Below, piece by piece: positions 34,142-41,792 of a DNA stretch of 64,000 nucleotides. The DNA lies in assembly GCF_000718985.1 (NCBI RefSeq), contig NZ_JODL01000011.1, forward strand, positions 62,001 to 126,000. The letters are read 5' to 3'. The notes beneath the pieces are model-generated. The model worked only from the letters and a program-made list of their open reading frames with translations. It was not told the DNA's origin and did not search any database. Numbering within the stretch: the first letter of the stretch is position 1; each line of letters begins with the position of its first letter. The translations under genes and the position numbers were made by a program. This DNA is from Streptomyces megasporus. Its GTDB lineage: Bacteria; Actinomycetota; Actinomycetes; Streptomycetales; Streptomycetaceae.

Positions 34142-35059
34142 TCAGGCCGTGACGAGGTAGGAGAAGACGCTCTCCAGGGACTCGTCCGAAGGCGAGACCG
34201 TGAGGAGCCGGATGCCGTGCTCCCGGGCGATGCGCGGGAGCTGCTCGGTGAAGCGCGCGAAGTCGATCGCCTGGACGCGCAGGGCGCGCTCGGACCAGTC
34301 GAGTTCGATGCCCGCCGTGCTGGGGTCGGCGATCAGCGCGGACGCCAGCGCGCGGTCGTCGCTGGACCTCACGAGGTAGCGGTGGGGGCGGTCGGTCATC
34401 AGCCGGCGGATGCGCCGGAAGTCGCCGGAGGCCGCGTGCCGCCCGGCGACGATCACCTCGATGTGGGAGGCGAGCTGCTCGACCTCCTCCAGGATGTGCG
34501 AGGAGAACAGCACCGTGCGGCCCTCGGCGCCCATCCGCCGCAGCAGGTCCATCAACTGCATGCGCTGGCGCGGGTCCATGCCGTTGAACGGCTCGTCCAG
34601 CAGCAGCACGGACGGGTCGTGGACGAGCGCGGAGGCCATCTTCACCCGCTGCCGCATGCCCTTGCTGTACGTGGAGATCTTCCGGTCCTGGGCGTACTCC
34701 ATCTCGACGGTGGCCAGCGCCCTCCGCGCGGCCTCGCCCGGATCGGGCAGCCCGTGCAGTTCGGCGTTGGCGAGGACGAACTCGTGGCCGGTGAGGAAGT
34801 CGTACATCGCCTCGCGCTCGGGGACGACGCCGATCTCCTTGTAGACCTGCTCGTTGCGCCAGATCACCGTCCCGTCGAGGGTGACGGTGCCGGCGGAGGG
34901 GGCCAGGAAGCCGCCCATCATGTTGATCAGCGTGGACTTGCCCGCGCCGTTCGGGCCGAGCAGGCCGGTGACGCCGGGGCCGATGTCCATGGTCACGTCG
35001 TTGACGGCGACGACGTTGCCGAACCAGCGGGACACGTGGTCGATGTGGATCGTGGTCAT
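34142..35059 (-). CDS. ABC transporter ATP-binding protein
   Basis: 305 residues. Walker A LLGPNGAGKST near residue 35, signature YSKGMRQRVKMASALVHDPS, Walker B VLLLDEPFNGMD and the switch His in SSHILEEVEQ. A C-terminal extension of about 90 residues (VRSSDDRALASALIADPS) is typical of ABC-2 export ATPases. It precedes its permease by 20 bp. It powers export of an unknown substrate at the cytoplasmic membrane. ATG at 35059. Confidence 0.92.
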   Translation of the reverse strand: MTTIHIDHVSRWFGNVVAVNDVTMDIGPGVTGLLGPNGAGKSTLINMMGGFLAPSAGTVTLDGTVIWRNEQVYKEIGVVPEREAMYDFLTGHEFVLANAELHGLPDPGEAARRALATVEMEYAQDRKISTYSKGMRQRVKMASALVHDPSVLLLDEPFNGMDPRQRMQLMDLLRRMGAEGRTVLFSSHILEEVEQLASHIEVIVAGRHAASGDFRRIRRLMTDRPHRYLVRSSDDRALASALIADPSTAGIELDWSERALRVQAIDFARFTEQLPRIAREHGIRLLTVSPSDESLESVFSYLVTA

Positions 35060-35109
35060 GGCCTACGCCGCCTTCTCGTTCTGCGTGTGGGTCTTCACGG
35101 TCTCGGTCG

Positions 35110-36033
35110 TCACAGCCCCGCCTTGCGGTAGCGGCCCATCAGCGCGAACCAGCAGGCCGCGATCAGGCCGAGGATGACCAGGACGTAGACGGCCGCGACG
35201 GCCGTACCGGGCTCGTGCCCGCCGGGGAAGCCGGTGGGGGCGCCGAGGAACGCCGACTGGAAGCCGTCCATCAGCGAGCCGGGGGAGGCCAGTCCGAGCC
35301 AGGCGACCGCGCCGCCGCTGCCCTGTGCCTCGGCGATGACCTGGACGGTGGTGACGGCGAAGTACGGGATGGTCAGCACGGCGATGACCGCGGCGACGCC
35401 GAAGCCCCGGCGCGGCGTGAGCGCGGAGACGACCAGGCCGATGCCCGCGTGGAGGACGGAGAACACCGCCGTCCCGGCCAGCCCCTGGAGGAACCCGGTG
35501 GTCTGGTCGCCGAAGTCGAGCTCGACGAGCAGGGCGCCCACGTACATGACCACCAGGGGGGCGGTGACGAACAGGAAGAGGGCCGAGGCCATGGCCGCGT
35601 ACTTGGCCGCCACGTAGTCGACGCGCTCGATCGGGCGCGAGAAGTACAGCGGCACGGTGCGGAAGCGCAGGTCGCGCGAGACCGACTGCGGTGCCTGGGA
35701 GGCGAGGTAGAGACCGATGACGGGCTGCATCATCAGCGCGTACTCGGTGTACTGCACCTCCAGCGCCTTGGCGCCGGGGGTCACGGCGGCGACCGCCACC
35801 AGGATGCCCGCCGGCAGCACCATCACGGCCAGCAGAACGAACGGCAGCACCTTCGACTTCGCCGAGCGCCCCAGCCCGTACGCGCCGCGCAGGGACTGGG
35901 TGAGCAGCGACCTGCGGGCGTAGGACCGGCCGAGGCGGGGGCCGTCGTAGTGGCGGTAGCCGATGTTGTGGATGCTGGCGTCCTCGCCGCGCGGGGCGGG
36001 GACGGCGGGGGTCGTGGTCGGTTCAGGCCGCAT
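35110..36033 (-). CDS. ABC-2 transporter permease
   Basis: 307 residues from the ATG at 36033, which is embedded in the end of the upstream ATPase gene (11-bp overlap) behind AGGGGGGCAGCACCG. The N-terminal cytoplasmic segment holds IHNIGYRHYDGPRLGR, a motif I know from actinobacterial ABC permeases. Six membrane helices follow, with SRDLRFRTVPLYFSRPIERV between helices 2 and 3 as in ABC-2 families. It pairs with the ATPase encoded at 36023-37036. Start 15 codons further upstream is possible but lacks the ribosome site. Confidence 0.9.
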   Translation of the reverse strand: MRPEPTTTPAVPAPRGEDASIHNIGYRHYDGPRLGRSYARRSLLTQSLRGAYGLGRSAKSKVLPFVLLAVMVLPAGILVAVAAVTPGAKALEVQYTEYALMMQPVIGLYLASQAPQSVSRDLRFRTVPLYFSRPIERVDYVAAKYAAMASALFLFVTAPLVVMYVGALLVELDFGDQTTGFLQGLAGTAVFSVLHAGIGLVVSALTPRRGFGVAAVIAVLTIPYFAVTTVQVIAEAQGSGGAVAWLGLASPGSLMDGFQSAFLGAPTGFPGGHEPGTAVAAVYVLVILGLIAACWFALMGRYRKAGL

Positions 36034-37036
36034 CGGTGCTGCCCCCCTTCTCGGTGGTTCCGGTGGTGCGGGCGGCATCGGCGGCGGCGTCGGCGGCGTC
36101 GGCGGTCTTGAAGACCTCCGCGATGCGGTGCCTGCGCTGTTCCATCCGGACCAGTCCCAGGCCCAGCTCCGCGACCGTGTCGCGGACGGTGTCGTACACG
36201 GTGTCGTCGGCCGCCTCGACCAGCAGGACGCGCCCGGCGCCGGGCAGGCCGCCCTCGCCGGAGCCGGCCACGGCGAGCCCGGCGCCGGCGAGGGCGGTGC
36301 GCAGGGCGTCGGTGCCGTCGGGGTGGGCGTCGGTGTCGGTGACCTCGACCGCGAGGGTGGTGGTCTCCTGGGTGAAGTCGGCGGTGGAGGAGGAGCGCAG
36401 CAGTCTGCCGCCGTCGATGACGACGACGTGGTCGCAGGTGCGCTCCAGCTCGCCCAGCAGGTGGGAGGTGACCAGGACCGAGATCCCGAAGTCGGAGTGG
36501 ATGCGGCGGATCAGGTCCAGCATGTCGTCCCGGCCGACCGGGTCCAGTCCGTTGGTCGGTTCGTCGAGGAAGACCAGCCGCGGGTCGTGGACCAGGGCCT
36601 GGGCCAGTTTGACCCGCTGCTTCATACCGGTCGAGTAGCCGCCGATGGGCCGGTAGCGCTCCTCGTAGAGGCCGACGTGGCGCAGGGTGTCGGCGGTGCG
36701 CTCGCGGGCCGCGGTGGCGGGCAGACCGGCCATCCGCGCCATGTGGACGACGAACTCGGTCGCCGACACGTCGGGCGGCAGGCAGTCGTGTTCGGGCATG
36801 TACCCGACACGCTCGCGGATGCCGGCGCCCTGGGTGGCGACGTCCATGCCGAGGACGGAGGCGGTCCCCTCACTGGCGGGGGAGAGGCCCAACAGAATCT
36901 TGATCAGGGTCGACTTGCCCGCACCGTTGGCCCCCACCAGGCCGGTCACGCCCGGCGTGATCTCCATGGTGAGCCGGTCCAGCGCGGTGACCCTGGGGAA
37001 CCTCTTGGTGAGGTTCTCGGTCGCGATGACAGTCAC
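36023..37036 (-). CDS. ABC transporter ATP-binding protein
   Basis: 337 residues. Walker A VGANGAGKST, signature YSTGMKQRVKLAQALVHDPR, Walker B LVFLDEPTNGLD and VTSHLLGELERTCDHVVVI. The C-terminus has the usual alpha/beta extension. GTG at 37036 (VTVIATENLTKRFPRV) is preceded by CGGAGC; a GTG 11 codons upstream adds residues unlike the family. First gene of the four-gene export unit that runs to 33.4 kb. The last codons overlap the permease start. Confidence 0.92.
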   Translation of the reverse strand: MTVIATENLTKRFPRVTALDRLTMEITPGVTGLVGANGAGKSTLIKILLGLSPASEGTASVLGMDVATQGAGIRERVGYMPEHDCLPPDVSATEFVVHMARMAGLPATAARERTADTLRHVGLYEERYRPIGGYSTGMKQRVKLAQALVHDPRLVFLDEPTNGLDPVGRDDMLDLIRRIHSDFGISVLVTSHLLGELERTCDHVVVIDGGRLLRSSSTADFTQETTTLAVEVTDTDAHPDGTDALRTALAGAGLAVAGSGEGGLPGAGRVLLVEAADDTVYDTVRDTVAELGLGLVRMEQRRHRIAEVFKTADAADAAADAARTTGTTEKGGSTDAA

Positions 37037-37257
37037 GCTCCGACCGTAGTGGTCCTCCGGGCGGGCCACGTCAGCCCGGGGGCGTGCATGCGTCTCGTAC
37101 CGGAGGCGGAGACGCCCCTAGGGGGCGGAACCGGGGAGTCCGGGGGAGGGGCGGGGCCGCCCGGTCGTGGCACGGGCGGTGTCAGGACGCCGAGACCGGC
37201 TACCCGTGGTCCTCGAAACCGTCCGATGCCGTGCCGCGGCGGAAGGGAGAAGTGCCC

Positions 37258-39099
37258 ATGGGAACCGGGAGGGCGTCGAGGGACGCACGGGAGCGGTGGA
37301 TCCCCACGGACGGCGTCGAGCTGTGCGTCGCCGAACTGGGCACGCGGACGGACGAGGACGGCGGTCGCCGTCCGACGGTGGTGCTGCTGCACGGCTACCC
37401 GGACACCAAGGAGCTGTGGTACCCGGTCGCCGAGCGGCTCACCCCCCGCTTCCACGTGGTGCTGTACGACGTGCGCGGCTTCGGGAAGTCGACGGCGCCC
37501 GACCCGCCGCGCGGCGCTTTCACGCTGGAGAAGCTGACCGACGACTTCCTGGCCGTCGCGGACGCGGTGAGCCCCGACGCCCCGGTGCACCTGGTGGGAC
37601 ACGACTGGGGGTCGATCCAGGGGTGGGAGTTCGCCACGGTCGGACGGACCCAGGGCCGGATCGCGTCCTTCACCTCCCTCTCCGGACCGTCCCTGGACCA
37701 CCTCGGGCACTGGTTCGCCGGGCGGCTGACCCGGCCGTCCCCGCGCGGTGCGGCCCAGGCGCTCGGGCAGGGCGCCAGGGCCCCGCACGTGTACCTGATG
37801 CACCTGCCCCGCGTTCCGGAGGCGCTGTTCGGCCGGTTCGGGCCCGCGCTCGCGCGGCGCCGGGCGCGCCGGAAAGGCGTCCCGCACGGCGGCTACCCCA
37901 CCGCCTCGCTGCCCTCCGACGCCGCGCACGGGGCCTGGCTGTACCGCGACAACGTCCGCGCCCGGTTGCGCGCCCCGCGCGAGGACGCCTACGCCCACGT
38001 GCCCGTCCAACTGATCACGTCCGCCGACGACCCCTTCCTCTCCCCCGCCGTCCACGACGGCCTGGACCGCTGGGTGCCCCGGTTGACGCGCCGGACGCTG
38101 CGGGCGGGCCACTGGGCGCCGCGCACCCGGCCCGACCGGCTCGCCGCCTGGATCGCCGCGTTCGTCGACGTCTGCGAGGGGCGGCGCGGGAGTGGCGGGG
38201 ACGGCGGGAACGGCGGGGTCGCGTCGTCGGCGTCCGTCGAGCGCGCCGGGCGCACCGGGCGGGAGGGCATGTACGCCGAGTACTTCGGCGAGCAGTTGGT
38301 GCTGGTCACCGGGGCGTCCCGCGGCATCGGCCGGGAGACGGCGCTGGCCTTCGCCCGGGCCGGGGCCCGCGTCGTCGCCGCGGACATCGAGGGCGAGGGC
38401 GCGGCGCGCACCGCCGAACTGGCCCGGCTCGGCGGCGCCTCCGAGGCGTGGGCCGAGACCGTCGACGTCTCCGACGGACGGTCCATGGCGGCGCTGGCCG
38501 AGCGGGTGGCCGACCGGTACGGCGTGGTGGACGTGCTGGTCAACAACGCCGGGATCGCCGCCGCCGGACCGTTCCTGGAGCACACCGAGGACGACTGGGA
38601 CGCCGTCCTCGGCACCAACCTGTGGGGCGTGATCCACGGCTGCCGCCTCTTCGGACGGCAGATGGCCGCGCGCCGCCAGGGCGGCCACATCGTCAACCTC
38701 TCCTCCTGCGCGGCCTACGAGCCCACCCGCGCCCTGCCCGCGTACTGCACCTCCAAGGCGGCGGTGCTGATGCTCAGCCAGGTCCTCCGCGCCGACCTGG
38801 CCGGGGAGGGCATCGGGGTCTCGGCGATCTGTCCGGGCATCGTCAGCACCACGATCCTGGACGACACCCGGTTCCGGGGCTTCGACGAGCAGGACCGTCA
38901 GGCCCGGATCAAGCGGGCCCGGCAGGCCTACCGGATTCGCAGGTACCCGCCGGAGAAGGTCGCCGACGCGGTGCTGCGCTCGGTGGTGGAGAACCGGGCG
39001 GTGGTGCCGGTGAACCTGGAGGCGCGGGCCGGGATGGTGCTCTCGCGGGTGGCGCCGAGCGCGCTGCGGGCGTTCGCGCGGATCAACGTCCGGGCCTGA
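37258..39099 (+). CDS. EphD-like alpha/beta-hydrolase - SDR fusion
   Basis: 613 residues in two enzymes. Residues 1-310 are an epoxide-hydrolase-type alpha/beta hydrolase: oxyanion HGYPDTKELW, nucleophile Asp in LVGHDWGSIQG and the C-terminal His in AGHWAPRT. After a Gly/Ser linker, residues 340-613 are a short-chain dehydrogenase: TGASRGIGRETALAFARAGA, NNAGIAAAGPF, catalytic Ser in VNLSSCAAY and Tyr-Lys in AYCTSKAAV. The same arrangement is known in mycobacterial EphD, which reduces keto-acyl chains of mycolates; streptomycetes lack mycolates, so the substrate here must differ. The ATG follows GGAAGGGAGAAGTGCCC; the longer upstream frame is not conserved-looking. Confidence 0.9.
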   Translation: MGTGRASRDARERWIPTDGVELCVAELGTRTDEDGGRRPTVVLLHGYPDTKELWYPVAERLTPRFHVVLYDVRGFGKSTAPDPPRGAFTLEKLTDDFLAVADAVSPDAPVHLVGHDWGSIQGWEFATVGRTQGRIASFTSLSGPSLDHLGHWFAGRLTRPSPRGAAQALGQGARAPHVYLMHLPRVPEALFGRFGPALARRRARRKGVPHGGYPTASLPSDAAHGAWLYRDNVRARLRAPREDAYAHVPVQLITSADDPFLSPAVHDGLDRWVPRLTRRTLRAGHWAPRTRPDRLAAWIAAFVDVCEGRRGSGGDGGNGGVASSASVERAGRTGREGMYAEYFGEQLVLVTGASRGIGRETALAFARAGARVVAADIEGEGAARTAELARLGGASEAWAETVDVSDGRSMAALAERVADRYGVVDVLVNNAGIAAAGPFLEHTEDDWDAVLGTNLWGVIHGCRLFGRQMAARRQGGHIVNLSSCAAYEPTRALPAYCTSKAAVLMLSQVLRADLAGEGIGVSAICPGIVSTTILDDTRFRGFDEQDRQARIKRARQAYRIRRYPPEKVADAVLRSVVENRAVVPVNLEARAGMVLSRVAPSALRAFARINVRA

Positions 39100-39183
39100 C
39101 CGCCGGGCCGGCCGCCGCCCGGAGGGACCGAAACGACGGAACGGGGTGCCGCGCGCCGGGCCCCGGGTGCACCCTGGGCTCGT

Positions 39184-39759
39184 ATGGACGGGGCGCACAT
39201 GAACGACCGGCTGGACGACCGACGCAACAAGCGGATCTCGAAGTACGTCGCACGGCACCTGCGGCACGACCCCGGGCGGATCGGGCTGACCATGGACGGC
39301 CACGGCTGGGTGGACATCGACGAGCTGGTGGCCGCCGCCGCGCGCGACGGGTTCCGCTTCACCCGCGAGGAGTTGGCGGAGGTCGTCGCCCGCAACGACA
39401 AGCGGCGGTTCTCCGTCGACGGCGAACGGAACCGCATCCGGGCCAACCAGGGGCACACGATCGACGTCGACCTGGACCTGCCGGTCGCCGAGCCGCCCCC
39501 GTACCTCTTCCACGGGACGGTCGGACGGAGGGTGGCGGGCATCCGGCGGGACGGCCTGCGGGCCATGGGACGTCACGACGTCCACCTCTCGCCCGACCGT
39601 GAGACCGCCGGCGCCGTGGGGGCGCGGCGCGGGGAGCCGGTGGTGCTGGTGGTGGACGCCGGGGCGATGCGCCGGGACGGGCACGAGTTCCGGGTGAGCG
39701 AGAACGGGGTGTGGTTGGTGACGTACGTGCCGCCGGAGTACATCCGCTTCCCCGGCTGA
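39184..39759 (+). CDS. kptA: RNA 2'-phosphotransferase (Tpt1/KptA)
   Basis: Transfers a 2'-phosphate from RNA to NAD, releasing ADP-ribose 1'',2''-cyclic phosphate. 191 residues with the conserved Arg-His-Arg-Arg set: SKYVARHLRHDP, the Arg in RIRANQGHT and that in DRETAGAVGARRG, and the GWVDIDELVA winged-helix segment. The bacterial function is unclear because bacteria have no tRNA splicing of the yeast type. Start ATG at 39184; a second ATG at 39199 is equally possible. Confidence 0.92.
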   Translation: MDGAHMNDRLDDRRNKRISKYVARHLRHDPGRIGLTMDGHGWVDIDELVAAAARDGFRFTREELAEVVARNDKRRFSVDGERNRIRANQGHTIDVDLDLPVAEPPPYLFHGTVGRRVAGIRRDGLRAMGRHDVHLSPDRETAGAVGARRGEPVVLVVDAGAMRRDGHEFRVSENGVWLVTYVPPEYIRFPG

Positions 39760-39810
39760 CGGGCCCGACCGACCGATGGGCTCGACCGACGGGCCCGACC
39801 GACCGACGGG
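39757..39810. repeat. Short imperfect tandem repeat
   Basis: Two and a half copies of a GACGGGCCCGACCGACCGA-type unit lie between kptA and the convergent LLM oxidoreductase gene. It may form a structured 3' end. Confidence 0.6.
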
Positions 39811-39819
39811 CCGGGCGGG

Positions 39820-40722
39820 TCAGGCCAGTCGTCCCGGCGCCTCGGTCGCGATCTCCTCGAAGACCTCCGGGTCGGCCTCGAACATCGTGCCCTCGATCGG
39901 CCAGTGCAGCACGATCTCGTCGATGCCCAGCTCCCGGTACGTCCCGGCGAAGTCCACGAAGGCCTCCAAGGAGGCCAGGGGGCGGTCCGGGGTGAAGCCG
40001 GTGAGCAGGACGCGGGACAGTCCGGCCGGGTCCCGGCCCTCCTCCGCGCAGATCCGCTCCAGGCGCCGGAGCTGCTCCCGGATCGCGTCGCGCGACTCCC
40101 GCGCGGTCCCGCCCTTGGCCACCGCGGGGTCGCCGGCGGTCACCCAGGCCTGCCCGTACCGGGCCGCCAGGCGCATGCCGCGCGGTCCGGTGGCGGCCAC
40201 CGCGAAGGGGACGCGGGGCCGCTGGACGCAGCCGGGGATGTTCCGGGCCTCGTGGGCGCGGTAGCGCTCCCCGTGGTGGGTGACGGCGTCCTCGGTCAGC
40301 AGCCGGTCCAGCAGGGGCAGGAATTCGCCGAAGTGGTCGGCCCGCTCACGCGGCGTCCACGGCCGCTCGCCGGGCGCCCGCAGCGCCGTGGCGTCGTACC
40401 CCGAGCCGCCCGCGCCGATGCCGAGGGTGATCCGTCCGCCGGAGACGTCGTCGAGAGTGATCAACTCCTTGGCCAGGGTGACCGGGTGCCGGAAGTTCGG
40501 CGAGGTCACCAGGGTGCCGAGCCGTATCCGCTCGGTGGCCGTCGCGGCGGCGGTGAGGGTGGGCAGCGCGCCGAACCACGGGCCGTCGCGGAAGGGCTCG
40601 CGCCAGGAGAGGTGGTCGTAGGTGTAGGCGGTGTGGAAGCCCAGTTCCTCGGCCCGCCGCCACCTCTCGCGCCCACCCTCGGCCCAGCGCAGGACGGGAA
40701 GGATCACGGTACTCAGGCGCAT
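39820..40722 (-). CDS. LLM-class (F420-dependent) oxidoreductase
   Basis: 300 residues of the bacterial-luciferase TIM-barrel fold: AYTYDHLSWREPFRDGPWFG, LGTLVTSPNFRHPVTLAKE and ITLGIGAGGSGYDATALR. Streptomyces members generally use F420 rather than FMN. Substrate unknown. ATG at 40722 was chosen because the conserved N-terminus (MRLSTVILPVLRW) starts there. The upstream part of the longer frame is not related. Confidence 0.9.
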   Translation of the reverse strand: MRLSTVILPVLRWAEGGRERWRRAEELGFHTAYTYDHLSWREPFRDGPWFGALPTLTAAATATERIRLGTLVTSPNFRHPVTLAKELITLDDVSGGRITLGIGAGGSGYDATALRAPGERPWTPRERADHFGEFLPLLDRLLTEDAVTHHGERYRAHEARNIPGCVQRPRVPFAVAATGPRGMRLAARYGQAWVTAGDPAVAKGGTARESRDAIREQLRRLERICAEEGRDPAGLSRVLLTGFTPDRPLASLEAFVDFAGTYRELGIDEIVLHWPIEGTMFEADPEVFEEIATEAPGRLA

Positions 40723-40886
40723 CCCCCGAGCGTATGCGGTCGGACGGCACGGGTTCGGCGCTCCTCCGGGTGGGGAGCCGGGCCCCTGACTGTCCGTGTC
40801 CGTCCGGTTTCGGATGTGTTCGTTCGGTGGCTCATTCGGGCACCTGCCTGCACGGCTGTGCGGGCATATGCGGGAGTATGGGGACT

Positions 40887-41738
40887 GTGACTCATGCCTC
40901 CGCGTTCCCGACGACACGTCCGCGCCTCATCGCCACCGACCTGGACGGCACCCTGCTGCGCGACGACAAGTCCGTCTCCGACCGCACGGTCGAGGCGCTG
41001 GCCGCCGCCGAGGAGGCCGGGATCGAGGTCTTCTTCGTCACCGGACGCCCCGCGCGCTGGATGGACGTGGTCGCCGACCACGTCCACGGACACGGCTTGG
41101 CGATCTGCGCCAACGGCGCGGCCGTCGTCGACCTCCACCGCGGACGTCGGATCGTGCGGGTGCGGGACCTGTCGCACAGCACCGCGCTCGCCGTGGTCAA
41201 GGAGTTGCGGACGGTCGCCCCGGAGGTCCACTTCGCCGTCGAGCGGACCGGAGGCATTCACTACGAGCCGCTCTACCCGCAGTTCCACCTCGACCCGGGC
41301 GCGGTGATCGCATCGGTCGAGGAGCTGCTGTCGGACGACTCCGAACACGCCGACCAGCCGGTCCTGAAACTCCTCGCCCACCACAGGGAGCTGGCCCCGG
41401 ACGACTTCCTCCACCTGGCCCGTGACGCGGCGGGTCACCACGCGGAGTTCACCCGCTCCAGTCCCAGCGCGCTGCTGGAGATCAGCGGGCCCGGCGTCAG
41501 CAAGGCCAGCACCCTGGCCCTGTGCTGCGAGCGGCGCGGCGTCACGCCGGAGGAGGTCGTCGCCTTCGGCGACATGCCCAACGACCTGGAGATGCTGACC
41601 TGGGCCGGCGCCTCGTTCGCCATGGCCAACGCCCACCCCGCCGTGCTGGCCGCGACCACGCACCGCACGGCCACCAACGAGGACGACGGCGTGGCCGCCG
41701 TGATCGAGCGGCTGCTGAGCCTGCCGGCCGGCGCCTGA
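40887..41738 (+). CDS. HAD-IIB (Cof-type) phosphatase, paralogue
   Basis: 283 residues. Motifs match those of the serS-linked HAD protein: [31 protein letters not shown], Lys in PGVSKASTLALCC and [20 protein letters not shown]. Small phosphorylated metabolites are the expected substrates. GTG at 40887 was preferred, though ATG at 40878, three codons earlier, is in frame; the sequence GGGAG sits 10 bp before the GTG. The two proteins in this window are clearly paralogous. Confidence 0.9.
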   Translation: MTHASAFPTTRPRLIATDLDGTLLRDDKSVSDRTVEALAAAEEAGIEVFFVTGRPARWMDVVADHVHGHGLAICANGAAVVDLHRGRRIVRVRDLSHSTALAVVKELRTVAPEVHFAVERTGGIHYEPLYPQFHLDPGAVIASVEELLSDDSEHADQPVLKLLAHHRELAPDDFLHLARDAAGHHAEFTRSSPSALLEISGPGVSKASTLALCCERRGVTPEEVVAFGDMPNDLEMLTWAGASFAMANAHPAVLAATTHRTATNEDDGVAAVIERLLSLPAGA

Positions 41739-41792
41739 CGCCCGCCGCCCGACGCCTGCCGGAACGTTCCGCCGGCGGGGCGCGGGCGCGGC

